A stretch of 15,913 nucleotides of DNA from an uncultured Aquincola sp. (lineage in GTDB: Bacteria > Pseudomonadota > Gammaproteobacteria > Burkholderiales > Burkholderiaceae). The notes beneath the pieces are model-generated. The model worked only from the letters and a program-made list of their open reading frames with translations, searched no databases and was not told the DNA's origin. The stretch's first letter is position 1. Every line of letters begins with the position of its first letter. The stretch covers positions 1 through 15,913 of the forward strand of contig CAKZXL010000917.1 in the NCBI GenBank assembly GCA_937883885.1, written 5' to 3'. Position numbers and translations under genes: made by a program. Shown piece by piece: positions 1-8,830 of the stretch.

Positions 1-10
1 CGGGTTTTCC

Positions 11-895
11 ATGACGCTCGTGCAGCTGCGCCACCTCATCTCGCTGGCGGAAACCGGCTCCTTCACCCGCTCGGCGGAGCTCATCTGCATCACGCAGCCG
101 GCGCTCAGCCGCAGCGTGCAGGCGCTGGAGCGCGAACTGGGCCAGCCTCTGTTCGACCGCGTGGGCCGCCGCAGCGAACTCACGCCCTTCGGCCGCGAAG
201 TGGTGCAGCGTGCCAAGCAGCTGGTGTTCGAGGCCGACGAACTGGGCGCCAGCGGCCGCCTGATGGTGGCCGGCAAGGCCGGCGCCATCCGCGTGGGGCT
301 GGGCTCGGGCCCCGGCGCGATGCTGATGGTGCCGCTGCTCAAGACCATGGCCACCCGCTACCCCGGCACCCGGCTGGACATCGCCCGCGGCGATACCGCC
401 CTGCTGGTGCAGAACCTGCGCGACCGGCGGCTGGATGCGCTGGTGATCGACGCCCGTTCGCTGGTGCCGGCGCCCGACCTGCGCGTGGAAACGCTGGTGG
501 AAATGCGCGGCGCCTTCCTGTGCCGGCCCGACCATCCGCTGACGCGCTGGAAAGGCACGCTCAAGTTCGCCGCGCTGCGCCAGTTCCCCATCGCCTCCAC
601 GCCCTTGAGCGACGAGGTGGCGCGCGGCCTGGTGGAGCGCTACGGGCCGCAGGCCCACCCGGCCGACTGCGTGACCCTGCGCTGCGAAGAAATCGCCGCG
701 CTGGTGGAGGTGGCCCGCCACAGCGACGCGGTGGTGCTGACGGTGCGCGCCGCCGCGCCCGAGCTGGTGGAACTGGACGTGCGGCCGGCGCTGGCCCTGC
801 GCGCCCGCTTCGGCCTGGTGACGCTGGCCGGCCGCGCCCAGGCGCCCGCGCTGCCGTTGGTGCGCGGCCTGGTCGAGCAGCTGATGCACGACTGA
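11..895 (+). CDS. LysR-family transcriptional regulator
   Basis: A 294-residue protein of the usual LysR-type length. Residues 1-60 form the winged helix-turn-helix: the opening MTLVQLRHLISLAETGSFTR, then QPALSRSVQALERELGQPLF and the wing ending in LTPFGREV are classic for the family. From about residue 90 the sequence (IRVGLGSGPGAMLMVPLLKT and onward) fits the periplasmic-binding-protein-like effector domain. The family binds DNA as a tetramer and responds to a small ligand; the ligand cannot be read from sequence. The amidohydrolase gene follows 126 bp downstream on the same strand, which makes it a plausible target, although LysR genes more often lie divergent from their targets. The ATG at 11 gives the standard family N-terminus, but only 10 bp of upstream sequence are present and no ribosome binding site is visible there. 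Confidence 0.93.
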   Translation: MTLVQLRHLISLAETGSFTRSAELICITQPALSRSVQALERELGQPLFDRVGRRSELTPFGREVVQRAKQLVFEADELGASGRLMVAGKAGAIRVGLGSGPGAMLMVPLLKTMATRYPGTRLDIARGDTALLVQNLRDRRLDALVIDARSLVPAPDLRVETLVEMRGAFLCRPDHPLTRWKGTLKFAALRQFPIASTPLSDEVARGLVERYGPQAHPADCVTLRCEEIAALVEVARHSDAVVLTVRAAAPELVELDVRPALALRARFGLVTLAGRAQAPALPLVRGLVEQLMHD

Positions 896-916
896 CGGCC
901 CCGCCGCAGCCATGCG

Positions 917-950
917 CTGCAGGCATGCAGCTGCGCCTTTCAATGCATTG
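917..950. promoter_or_regulatory. Palindromes upstream of the amidohydrolase gene (candidate LysR operator)
   Basis: The 126-bp gap between the LysR gene and the amidohydrolase holds an inverted repeat CTGCA-GGCA-TGCAG (917-930) and, 10 bp later, a perfect 10-bp palindrome CAATGCATTG (941-950). A related half element recurs: CATTGGACGCC at 946-956 and CATTGGCGCC at 974-983. Clustered short dyads upstream of a gene next to a LysR regulator are typical of LysR operator regions. No convincing -35/-10 pair was found. The operator role is inferred. Confidence 0.35.
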
Positions 951-1021
951 GACGCCTACCCGGCCGCTGCCTACATTGGCGCCCAAGCCGCCCGGCCGGG
1001 CCGGCACGGGAACCCACCGCG

Positions 1022-2230
1022 ATGAACCACTTGCTGGCCACCATGGCCGACCAGGCGCCCGAGTTCGTGCAGCTGCGCCGCGACATCCACCGCCACCCCG
1101 AGCTGGCGTTCGACGAACACCGCACCGCCGCCCTGGTGGCCGAGCGGCTGCAAGCCTGGGGCTACGACGTCACACGCGGCCTGGGCGGCACCGGCGTGGT
1201 GGGCCGGCTGGTGCGCGGCCACGGCCGCCGCAAGCTGGGCCTGCGTGCCGACATGGACGCGCTGCCGGTGCAGGAGGACAGCGGCGCAGACTGGGCCAGC
1301 CGCCGCCCCGGCCTGATGCATGCCTGCGGCCACGACGGCCACACCGCGATGCTGCTGGCGGCCGCCCACCGGCTGGCGCGCGACGGCCGCTTCAGCGGCA
1401 CGCTGCACCTGATCTTCCAGCCCGCTGAAGAAGGCGGCGGCGGCGCGCTGCGCATGATGGAAGACGGCCTCTTCGAGCGCTTTCCGTGCGACGCCGTGTT
1501 CGCGATGCACAACATGCCCGGCATCGCGCAGGGCCGGCTGGTGCTGCGCGACGGGCCGATGATGGCTTCGAGCGACTACGCCACCGTCACCCTGCACGGC
1601 CGCGGCGGCCATGGCGGACTGCCGCAGCACACGGCCGACCCCATCGTGGCGGCGGCCAGCCTGGTGATGGCGCTGCAGACCGTGGTGTCGCGCAACGTCG
1701 ACCCGCTGCAGGCCGCGGTGGTGACGGTGGGCGCGCTGCAGGCGGGCCAGGCCAACAACGTGATTCCGGCGCAGGCGCGGCTGGAGCTGAGCGTGCGTGC
1801 GCTCGACCGCGACGTGCGCCAGCTGGTGGAGCAGCGGGTGCGCCAGCTGGTGCAGGCGCAGGCCGAGAGCTTCGGCGTGCGGGCCGAGATCGAGTGGCGG
1901 CCCGGCTATGCGGTGCTGGTGAACACGCCGGCCGAAACCGCGCTGGCGCGCGAGGTGGCCATCGAGCTGCTGGGCCAGGACCGGGTGACCGCCCATGGCC
2001 CGCAGCTCACCGGCAGCGAAGACTTCGCCTTCATGCTGGAGCAGGTGCCGGGCAGCTACCTGATGATCGGCAACGGCCGCGCGGCGGGCGCCGATGGGCA
2101 GGCAGGCGACGGCGCGCCGCTGCGCTGCACCTGCATGGTCCACCACCCCGGCTACGACTTCAACGACGACAACGTGGCCGTGGGCAGCGCCTACTGGGTG
2201 GCGCTGGCCGAACGCTTTCTGGCCGGGTGA
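1022..2230 (+). CDS. M20-family amidohydrolase (hippurate hydrolase / N-acyl amino acid hydrolase type)
   Basis: A 402-residue metallopeptidase-fold hydrolase, expected to cleave an N-acyl amino acid or similar amide in the cytoplasm with two divalent metal ions. Visible motifs: HPELAFDEHRTA near the N-terminus, MHACGHDGH (residues 99-107; Cys102, His104 and His107), FQPAEEGG with the Glu136-Glu137 pair, HNMPG (163-167), RGGHGG in the lid/dimerisation domain, NVIP followed by the ARLELSVRA strand, GSEDF (331-335) and VHHPGYDF with His374/His375. No signal peptide is visible. Two family positions deviate: HNMPG where HNWPG or HNxPG is common, and LPQHTADP where a His usually follows the Pro. 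A weak GGGA lies 10 bp before the ATG. The substrate (hippurate, an N-acetyl amino acid, indole-acetyl conjugate and so on) cannot be decided from sequence. The preceding LysR gene may control it. Confidence 0.92.
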   Translation: MNHLLATMADQAPEFVQLRRDIHRHPELAFDEHRTAALVAERLQAWGYDVTRGLGGTGVVGRLVRGHGRRKLGLRADMDALPVQEDSGADWASRRPGLMHACGHDGHTAMLLAAAHRLARDGRFSGTLHLIFQPAEEGGGGALRMMEDGLFERFPCDAVFAMHNMPGIAQGRLVLRDGPMMASSDYATVTLHGRGGHGGLPQHTADPIVAAASLVMALQTVVSRNVDPLQAAVVTVGALQAGQANNVIPAQARLELSVRALDRDVRQLVEQRVRQLVQAQAESFGVRAEIEWRPGYAVLVNTPAETALAREVAIELLGQDRVTAHGPQLTGSEDFAFMLEQVPGSYLMIGNGRAAGADGQAGDGAPLRCTCMVHHPGYDFNDDNVAVGSAYWVALAERFLAG

Positions 2231-2234
2231 TCCA

Positions 2235-2249
2235 GCGCCCGCGGGGCGC
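2235..2249. terminator. Short GC hairpin between convergent genes
   Basis: GCGCCC (2235-2240), loop GCG, GGGCGC (2244-2249): a 6-bp all-GC stem 4 bp after the amidohydrolase stop and 5 bp beyond the treY stop. Its position between two converging genes suggests a bidirectional terminator. There is no T-tract on either strand, so intrinsic termination is uncertain. Confidence 0.35.
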
Positions 2250-2254
2250 CGGGT

Positions 2255-5236
2255 TCAACCCCCGTGCGGCATGAACAGCACCGCCACCGGCAGCTCGGCC
2301 AGCGCCTTTTCCAGCGCCAGGCCTTCGTAGCCCACCGACAACGTGCGGCCGGTCAGCACCTCGGTGGCCTGCTGGCCCTTCTTCAGTCGCCGGGCCATGG
2401 CCGCCGGCCAGGCGATGTGGGTCTCGGCCCAGGCGGCGCCGGCGGGCCACTGGCCCTGCTCGAAGGCCTGCGCGAACTTGCGCCCGGCCACCACCACCAG
2501 CGTGCCTTCGGTGCCGCAGCGGGCAAAGGCGATGGCCTGGTTGCGGCGCTGGCCCGTCACCCGCAGCGGCTGGTAGCTGCCTTCGCTGAACAGCGCCGCA
2601 TGCTCGGCCCGCAGCTGCAGCAGGCGCCATTGGCACCACAGCTTCAGGCGGCCATCGGCGGGCCGGGTACGGAGGTCTTCCAGCAACGGCGCAGTGCCGG
2701 CATCTTGCTGCGCGGCCTCGAAGCCGGCCAGCAGATGCTCGCGCAGCGCATAGTCCACCGGCGTGCGGTTGTCCGGGTCCACCAGCGTCAGCGGCATCAG
2801 CTCCGAGCCCTGGTACAGGTCGGGCACGCCCGGCGACACCAGCTTGAGCACCGTGGCGCTCAGGCTGTTGAGCGCGCCATACCAGGCCAGCTCGGCCGCG
2901 CGCTGGCGCAGTTCGGTCAGCGCGGGGTTGGGCTGCAGCCGGCCCAGCACGCCGCCGATGAAGCGCTTGAGCGCGGCCTCATAGGCCTCGTTCGGCCGCG
3001 TCCAGCTGGTGTGCTGCTTGCCTTCGCGGGTGGCCTTGATCATGTAGGCCTCGATGCGCTCATGGTAGGCCGCCAGTTGCGCATCGTCCAGCGGGTCGGG
3101 CGGCAGGCTGCCCAGCAGCGTCTGGTACAGCAGGTAGTCGTCCGAGTCGGAAGGCGCCGGCTTGCCGTCCACCAGCGTGCGCAAGCTGCGGGTGGCCTCG
3201 CGCCAGCGGCGCAGGCCCAGGCGCCAGGCGGCCGGCTGCTCCGACAGCACGTTGATGCGCTGGCGCACGTCTTCGGCGCGCTTGTTGTCGTGGGTGCTGC
3301 TGGCCAGCATGGTGTGCGGCCAGTGGCGCGCACGGTCGGTGCTGGCGCCGTGGAAGGCCGCGGCCGACAGGCCGAACACCGCCGGCTCGCCGCCCACTTC
3401 GTTGAGCGAGATCAGCCGGTGGTAGCGGTAGAAGGCCGTGTCTTCCACGCCCTTGGCCGCCACCGGCGCGCAGAACTGCTGGAAGCGGTGCACGAAGCGG
3501 CGCAACAGCGCCTCGGTGGCCGCGCCGCCCAGCCCCGGCGGCGGGTCCAGCAGCAGGCAGCGGCGCAGAAACTCGAACACGCTGTCGTCGGCGATGTCGG
3601 TGTGGCGCATCGCATCGGCCACCGCCCAGTCGATGAAGCGCTTGTCCTGCGCGCTGGCCTCGTCGATCACATAGGTGCGGTACACCGGCATGCTGGCGGC
3701 CACCTGGGCCAGCGCCTCACGCAGGGTGTTGAAGCCGTAGTCACGGGTGTTGCGGTGGGCCTGTCCCACGCGGTGCAGGGCCTGGGCCAGCAGCGTCAGG
3801 TCCGAGGCCAGCGAGCCGCGGGCCACGGCCAGCTTGGCCTCGCGCACGATCTCTTCGTAGTCCTGGCCCACACCGGCGTACTCGCGCCACAGGCGTTCCA
3901 GCCGGGCGGCGTTCTTGCGCTCGACGAACAGGCCATTGATGACGTTGGCAAAGCGGTAGCCGGTGGTGCCGTGCAGCGCCCAGTCCTTGGGCACGTCCTC
4001 GTGCGCAGCGGCAATCTTTTCGGCCGCCACGTACAGCGGCCACTCGCGCGCCTGCGCGGCCTGCTGCATCAGCGCATCGGCCTGCTCGGGCCGGGCGCGT
4101 TGCAGGTAGCCATGCTGCAGCCGCTCGAAGTACTGCCGCGGGTCGAGCAGCCCGTCGGGGTGGTCGATGCGCAAGCCATCCACGATGCCGGCGGCGGCCA
4201 TGTCCAGCGCGCGGCCGTGGATGGCCTCGAACACCGCCGGGTCTTCCACCCGCATCGCGGCCAGCTCGTTGACCTCGAAGAAGCGGCGGTAGTTGATCTC
4301 GTCGGCGGCCACGCGCCACCAGGCCAGGCGGTAGGCCTGGCGGTCGTGCAGCGCGTCCAGCGCGTCGCGGCCGGGCGCTTCGTTGATCGTGTCCAGCACA
4401 CCGTCGAGCGCGGCGCGCACCTCGTCGTCGGCCAGGGCTTCGGCCAGCGCGGCCTGCAGCCGCGGCACGGCGGCCTGGCGCTCGGCGCGGCGCGCGGCGT
4501 CGGGGTCGTCATGCGCGGGCAGTGCCGCCGATTCCTTGCTCAGCCGCTGCATGGTCAGCCGGGCCGGCTCGCCGGAGGGCAGCTCTTCCACCACCAGCTG
4601 CAGCACCTTGGCGTAGCTGCGCGGGTCCAGCGGAAACAGGTGCTGGTGGTAGCGGATGGCCAGGCGGCCGTCGGCCCAGGCCAGCTTCAGCTCGCCGCGT
4701 TCGAGCACGGTGCCGTAGGCATCGCCCAGCACCGGCACCAGCACCTTGCCGCGCAGGCTGCGGTTGGGCGGCGACCAGTCGATGTCGAAGTAGCTGGCGT
4801 GGCTGGAGGCCTGGCCGTTTTCCAGCAGGTCGAGCCACCACGGGTTGTCGGCCCCGAACACGCCCATGTGGTTGGGCACCATGTCCAGCAGCAGGCCCAG
4901 GTCGTGCTGGCGCACCGCCTGCGCAAACCGCTCGAAGCCTTCGTCGCCGCCCAGCTCGGGGTTGATCTCGTGGTGGGCCACCACGTCGTAGCCATGCAGG
5001 CTGCCAGGGCGCGCCCGCCAGATGGGCGAGCAGTACACATGGCTGATGCCCAGGCGCTTCAGGTAGGGCAGCACCGCGGTGGCCGCCTCGAACCCGAAGT
5101 CCTTGTGCAGCTGCAGCCGGTAGGTGGCCCGCGGCACACGCGCCTGCAGCAGCCGGGTGGGGGACGGCACGGGCTCGACGGCCGGGGCGTCCGAGGTCGC
5201 GGCAACGGGTGCCGTGGAAGGAATGGCTTGAAGCAT
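2255..5236 (-). CDS. treY: Malto-oligosyltrehalose synthase (TreY)
   Basis: A 993-residue GH13 enzyme that isomerises the terminal alpha-1,4 bond at the reducing end of a glucan to alpha,alpha-1,1, giving maltooligosyl trehalose. Family hallmarks in order: ATYRLQLHKDFGF near residue 40, YCSPIWRARPGSLHGYDVV, DMVPNHMGVFG, NPWWLDLLENG, GLRIDHPDGLLDP with the predicted nucleophile Asp358, AAEKI with the predicted acid Glu406, the AKGVEDTAFYRYHRL segment, STHDNKR with Asp650, and SPGVPDLYQGSE toward the C-terminus. The length is at the upper end for the family and the first 35 or so residues are Pro/Ala-rich and not conserved. treY is the last gene of the glgC-treZ-treY unit, 31 bp after treZ. No Shine-Dalgarno is visible before the ATG at 5236; the gap holds a tiny GCCGC-TT-GCGGC dyad (5248-5259). 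Translation may depend on coupling to treZ, or a start slightly further in may be used. Confidence 0.95.
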   Translation of the reverse strand: MLQAIPSTAPVAATSDAPAVEPVPSPTRLLQARVPRATYRLQLHKDFGFEAATAVLPYLKRLGISHVYCSPIWRARPGSLHGYDVVAHHEINPELGGDEGFERFAQAVRQHDLGLLLDMVPNHMGVFGADNPWWLDLLENGQASSHASYFDIDWSPPNRSLRGKVLVPVLGDAYGTVLERGELKLAWADGRLAIRYHQHLFPLDPRSYAKVLQLVVEELPSGEPARLTMQRLSKESAALPAHDDPDAARRAERQAAVPRLQAALAEALADDEVRAALDGVLDTINEAPGRDALDALHDRQAYRLAWWRVAADEINYRRFFEVNELAAMRVEDPAVFEAIHGRALDMAAAGIVDGLRIDHPDGLLDPRQYFERLQHGYLQRARPEQADALMQQAAQAREWPLYVAAEKIAAAHEDVPKDWALHGTTGYRFANVINGLFVERKNAARLERLWREYAGVGQDYEEIVREAKLAVARGSLASDLTLLAQALHRVGQAHRNTRDYGFNTLREALAQVAASMPVYRTYVIDEASAQDKRFIDWAVADAMRHTDIADDSVFEFLRRCLLLDPPPGLGGAATEALLRRFVHRFQQFCAPVAAKGVEDTAFYRYHRLISLNEVGGEPAVFGLSAAAFHGASTDRARHWPHTMLASSTHDNKRAEDVRQRINVLSEQPAAWRLGLRRWREATRSLRTLVDGKPAPSDSDDYLLYQTLLGSLPPDPLDDAQLAAYHERIEAYMIKATREGKQHTSWTRPNEAYEAALKRFIGGVLGRLQPNPALTELRQRAAELAWYGALNSLSATVLKLVSPGVPDLYQGSELMPLTLVDPDNRTPVDYALREHLLAGFEAAQQDAGTAPLLEDLRTRPADGRLKLWCQWRLLQLRAEHAALFSEGSYQPLRVTGQRRNQAIAFARCGTEGTLVVVAGRKFAQAFEQGQWPAGAAWAETHIAWPAAMARRLKKGQQATEVLTGRTLSVGYEGLALEKALAELPVAVLFMPHGG

Positions 5237-5267
5237 CGGTGGCGTTGCCGCAAGCGGCGTCAGAAGA

Positions 5268-7121
5268 TCACTGGCCGGCGGCGCGCACCGCGGGCTCGAA
5301 GGTCACCACGGCGCCCGGCCCGGTGAAGCGGCATTCGCCCTCCCCCATCTCGGCCGCCTGCAGGTGCACGGGGTGTTCGTCGGGGCCCAGCGGCAGGCTG
5401 GCGCTGCCTTCGCCCAGCAGGGCGCGCACATGCCAGCGGGTGCCGTCTTCGCCCAGCCAGTACACGTGCAAGGTGTCGCCTTCCACCACCTGGCGGCCGG
5501 CGCCGTGCAGCTGCGGTATCAGCGGCCACAGGTGCTGGCGCCGCAGCCCCAGCAGCGTGGTCACCAGCTGCAGGCGGCGCTGGCCGGCATCGCGTTGGCG
5601 CTCGTCCCAGCGCAGCGTGCTGGCCTGGAAGGTGGCGGCGGCATTGGGGTCGGGGATGCGCTCACGCGCCTCGGGGTGCGAGAAGGTGGCAAAGCGCGAG
5701 AACTCGTTGCGCCGGCCATCGGTCACCAGCTGCGCCAGCTCACCCGCGTGGTCGCAAAAGTACAGGAACGGCGTGGTGGCCGCGAACTCGTCGCCCATGA
5801 ACATCAGCGGCACCTGCGGCGACAGCAGCAGCAGCGTCAACAGCGCTTCCACCTTGGCCAGCGGCGCCGTGGCGTCCACACGGTCGCCCATGGCGCGGTT
5901 GCCGATCTGGTCGTGGTTCTGCAGAAAGACGATGAAGGCCGTGGGCGGCAAGCCGGTGCTGGGCTCGCCGCGGCGGTGGCCGTCGGCGAACGGGCTGGGC
6001 TGGCCCTGGAAGATGAAGCCTTCGGCCAGCGCCTTGGCCAGCTGGGCCACGGGTTGCTCGGCATAGTCGCTGTAGTAGCCGTCGGTCTCGCCGGTGGCCA
6101 CCACATGGGCGGCGTGGTGCCAGTCGTCGTCCCACTGGGCCAGGCCATGGCCGGCCGCGGTGCCGGCGGGCGGCGTCAGCAGCTTGACGGAATTGCGCTC
6201 GTTCTCCAGCACCAGGTGCACGTGGCGGCGGCGGCCGGGGCCCGCCAGCAGCGCGGCATGGATGTCCTGCACGATGTGGCGCGGCGAGGTGTCCACCAGC
6301 GCATGCACCGCGTCCAGCCGCAGGCCGTCCAGGCCGCAGGTGTCCATCCAGTACAGCGCGTTCTCGATGAAGAAGCGGCGCACCGGCGCGTTGTGCTCGC
6401 CATCAAAATTGATGGCCGAGCCCCAGGGCGTGTGGTGCTCGGGGTTCACCAGCTCAGGGCAGTAGGCCGCCATGTAGTTGCCGTCGGGCCCGAAGTGGTT
6501 GTAGACCACGTCCAGCAGCACCATCAGGCCCAGCGCATGGGCCGCTTCGGCAAAGGCGCGCAGCGCCGCGGGCGGGCCATAGGCGGGGTGAACCGCAAAC
6601 GGCAGCACGCCGTCGTAGCCCCAGCCGCGCTCGCCCGGAAAGGCGGCCAGCGGCAGCAGCTCGATGGCGGTGATGCCGGCCGCCTGCAGCAGCGGCAGCT
6701 TGGCGGCGGCGGCCTCCAGCGTGCCTTCGGGCGTGAAGGTGCCCAGGTGCAGCTCGTACACCACGGCCTCATGCCAGGGGCGGCCTTGCCAGGCGCGGTC
6801 GCGCCAGGCCAGCCCGCTCAGGTCGACCACCTCGCTCGGGCCGTGAACGCCTTGCGGGTTGCTGCGCGAAGCGGGGTCGGGCACGGCCAGGTCTTCACGC
6901 ACGCGGAAGCGGTAGAGCGTGCCCGGCCCGGCGTCCATCACGCGGGCCTGGTGGAAGCCGTCGGCATCGCGCTGCAGCGCATGCTGGCGCAGCACCTGGC
7001 CGTCGCCATCGACGATCTCCAGCATGACCATGTCCACGCTGGGCGCCCAGAGGCTGAAGCGGGTGGCGTCGCCGTCGGGCTGGGCTCCGAAGCGTGGGGT
7101 CTGCGCCTCTGCCTCGCTCAT
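5268..7121 (-). CDS. treZ: Malto-oligosyltrehalose trehalohydrolase (TreZ)
   Basis: A 617-residue GH13 enzyme that hydrolyses the alpha-1,4 bond next to the trehalosyl end made by TreY and releases free trehalose. Residues 10-90 form the N-terminal beta domain ([16 protein letters not shown]). The barrel carries [54 protein letters not shown] with nucleophile Asp270, LVLENERN with acid Glu306, and [12 protein letters not shown] with Asp404, then MGDEFA. These fit TreZ rather than the similar branching enzyme GlgB; the NHFGPDGNY and LENERN contexts are typical. The open frame extends well upstream, but the ATG at 7121 is chosen because it begins the conserved N-terminus, overlaps the glgC stop as ATGA, and has AAGG 7 bp upstream. 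The overlap implies translational coupling with glgC. Confidence 0.95.
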   Translation of the reverse strand: MSEAEAQTPRFGAQPDGDATRFSLWAPSVDMVMLEIVDGDGQVLRQHALQRDADGFHQARVMDAGPGTLYRFRVREDLAVPDPASRSNPQGVHGPSEVVDLSGLAWRDRAWQGRPWHEAVVYELHLGTFTPEGTLEAAAAKLPLLQAAGITAIELLPLAAFPGERGWGYDGVLPFAVHPAYGPPAALRAFAEAAHALGLMVLLDVVYNHFGPDGNYMAAYCPELVNPEHHTPWGSAINFDGEHNAPVRRFFIENALYWMDTCGLDGLRLDAVHALVDTSPRHIVQDIHAALLAGPGRRRHVHLVLENERNSVKLLTPPAGTAAGHGLAQWDDDWHHAAHVVATGETDGYYSDYAEQPVAQLAKALAEGFIFQGQPSPFADGHRRGEPSTGLPPTAFIVFLQNHDQIGNRAMGDRVDATAPLAKVEALLTLLLLSPQVPLMFMGDEFAATTPFLYFCDHAGELAQLVTDGRRNEFSRFATFSHPEARERIPDPNAAATFQASTLRWDERQRDAGQRRLQLVTTLLGLRRQHLWPLIPQLHGAGRQVVEGDTLHVYWLGEDGTRWHVRALLGEGSASLPLGPDEHPVHLQAAEMGEGECRFTGPGAVVTFEPAVRAAGQ

Positions 7122-8491
7122 GCGGCGGCCTTGGCCTGCACCACGTGGCCCGGCAGCACGGCCTTGGGCAGCGTGCTGCCCAAAGGCGGCGTGCCCAGCA
7201 GCGGCATCGCAGGCAGCGGGGGCACGGCCGGCTTGGGGTTGGAAGCCGCCAGCACCGGCGTGCGGCCGGCGGTGGGCCGGCGGAAGTAGCCGCGGGGCAC
7301 CACCACGATGCCGCTGTCGCTGACGTGGAAGCGCTGGCTGTCGCGTTCGCGGTCGCCGCCGATCACTTCGCCGGCCGGGATGTCGTTGTCCTGGTCGATG
7401 ATGGCGCGGGTGATGCGCGCACCACGGCCGATGGTGCTGCGCTCCATCACGATGCAATGCGACAGCTGGGCGTCGTCGCACACCGTGACCGAGCTGCGCA
7501 GCATCACGTGGTCGAGCCGCGCATTGGTGACCACGCAGCCCGAGCCGATGGTCGAGCGGGTGACCACGCCGCTTTCGATCTGCGCCGATTCCGACGGGTC
7601 CTGGCTGGCGTACACCGGCCAGCTGGGGTTGGTCATGCGAAAGCGCGGCTTGGCGCCCAGGGTGTCGAAGTGGGCCTCGAAATAGGCCTCGATGGTGCCG
7701 ACGTCGCGCCAGTAATGCGGGTCTTCGTGGTCGGCCAGGCCGGGCACGTGGTTGGTGGTGAAGTCGTAGGCCAGCACGCGGTGGCTCTTGGCCAGGCGCG
7801 GCAGGATGTCGCCGCCGAAGTCGCGCTCGCCATTGCGGTGGGCGCGCTTGAGCTCGTCCAGCAGCACGTCGGTGCGGAAGATGTAGTTGCCCATCGACGC
7901 CAGCGCATGCGTGGGCCGGCCGGGCATGGGCACGGCCATCTTGGGCTTCTCGCGGAACTCGCGCACCATCAGGTCGGCGTCGGTCTCGACGATGCCGAAC
8001 TGCGAGCACTTTTCCAGCGACACCGGCAGCGTGGCCACGCTCACGTCGGCATCGGCGGCGATGTGGGCATCCAGCATCTGGCGCACGTCCATGCGGTAGA
8101 CGTGGTCGGCGCCGAACACGGCCACGTAGTCGGGGCGGTGGGTTTCGATCAGGTGCAGGTTCTGCCAGACGGAATCGGCGGTGCCGCGGAACCACTCCGG
8201 GCCGTCGCGCATCTGCGGCGGCACCACGGTGATGAAGTGGTCGGGGATGAAGCGGGCCATCGTCCACGACTGCCGCACATGCTCGATCAGCGCCTGCGAC
8301 TTGTACTGCACCAGCAGGTAGATGCTGTTGATGTCCGAGTTGACGAGGTTGCTCAGCACGAAATCGACCACGCGGTGCTTGCCGTTGAAAGGCACCGACG
8401 GCTTGCACCGGTGCTGCGTCAAGGGAAAGAGCCGGGAGCCTTCACCGCCTGCCATCACGAAGGCGAGCACCGAGGGTTGTCGTTGTTGCAT
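7118..8491 (-). CDS. glgC: Glucose-1-phosphate adenylyltransferase (ADP-glucose pyrophosphorylase)
   Basis: A 457-residue enzyme that makes ADP-glucose from ATP and glucose-1-phosphate, the committed step of bacterial glycogen synthesis. The N-terminal nucleotidyltransferase domain shows [12 protein letters not shown] (residues 14-25), KPSVPFNGK (30-38), [44 protein letters not shown] with metal-binding Asp129, EFREKPK with Glu181-Lys182, and [12 protein letters not shown]. From about residue 290 the repetitive pattern ([15 protein letters not shown] and so on) is the left-handed beta-helix. One deviation: PFNGK where PFGGK/R is usual in the ATP/effector-binding loop. It is the first gene of a unit with treZ (4-bp ATGA overlap) and treY. 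The start at 8491 has a good ribosome binding site, AAGGAA at 8498-8503. Without glgA next to it, the glycogen synthase must be encoded elsewhere. Confidence 0.96.
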   Translation of the reverse strand: MQQRQPSVLAFVMAGGEGSRLFPLTQHRCKPSVPFNGKHRVVDFVLSNLVNSDINSIYLLVQYKSQALIEHVRQSWTMARFIPDHFITVVPPQMRDGPEWFRGTADSVWQNLHLIETHRPDYVAVFGADHVYRMDVRQMLDAHIAADADVSVATLPVSLEKCSQFGIVETDADLMVREFREKPKMAVPMPGRPTHALASMGNYIFRTDVLLDELKRAHRNGERDFGGDILPRLAKSHRVLAYDFTTNHVPGLADHEDPHYWRDVGTIEAYFEAHFDTLGAKPRFRMTNPSWPVYASQDPSESAQIESGVVTRSTIGSGCVVTNARLDHVMLRSSVTVCDDAQLSHCIVMERSTIGRGARITRAIIDQDNDIPAGEVIGGDRERDSQRFHVSDSGIVVVPRGYFRRPTAGRTPVLAASNPKPAVPPLPAMPLLGTPPLGSTLPKAVLPGHVVQAKAAA

Positions 8492-8623
8492 TGCGCGTTC
8501 CTTACTACCGCCTGTTGCAGAAAGTGTCCGGGGCCGGTGGCCCGTTCTTCGTAGGACGGCACCTCATGCCGAAGTCGGTGACTGCGGTCTTCCATCGGCA
8601 ATCCATGCCCGGATCTGCCGCAA

Positions 8624-8639
8624 TCCCGGGAACCCGGGA
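8624..8639. promoter_or_regulatory. Inverted repeat TCCCGGG-AA-CCCGGGA (candidate operator)
   Basis: Two 7-bp arms in perfect inverted order around a 2-bp AA centre; each half (TCCCGGGA, ACCCGGGA) is itself nearly or fully palindromic, giving a tandem of CCCGGG hexamers one helical half-turn apart. It lies roughly mid-way between the divergent glgC and oxidoreductase starts, where a shared or gene-specific regulator could bind. As RNA it would be a weak hairpin with almost no loop, so a protein-binding DNA site is the more likely reading. The binding protein is unknown. Confidence 0.4.
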
Positions 8640-8830
8640 AGCGGGGCAGAGCAGCCCGGAAGCACGGCCCGCCGTGTCACGAGACGTTCCTGGGCACTTC
8701 AATGGCGAGCGGTGTGCCGCGTTGTGCGCCCGCGGCTGCCCGGCTCATGGGGCCCGCCTGCCCGCCCGCCGGGAACACGCGTTGCCCCTGCGGCGTGACG
8801 GCGCTCGCGCTTACACACGAACACATTGCA

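Noticed and set aside
520..1428. Open frame overlapping the LysR gene and the amidohydrolase
   Set aside because: The translation is Arg/Pro/Ala-rich and low in complexity, and it overlaps two genes with clear motifs.
971..2146. 391-codon frame antisense to the amidohydrolase
   Set aside because: Shadow of the M20 gene; no domain and skewed composition (His, Gln, Ala, Arg).
2264..5326. A 1020-codon open frame antisense to treY and the end of treZ
   Set aside because: It is the mirror of a strongly supported GH13 gene. Its translation is rich in Gln, Arg, His and Gly repeats without any domain, as expected from GC-rich codon bias.
7122..8408. N-terminal extension of treZ to 8408
   Set aside because: The extension overlaps glgC over nearly its whole length and reads as low-complexity Arg/Pro sequence. 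The conserved TreZ N-terminus starts at the ATGA overlap at 7121.
7094..8554. 486-codon frame antisense to glgC
   Set aside because: Shadow of glgC; composition is typical of a mirrored GC-rich gene and it would span the glgC ribosome binding site.
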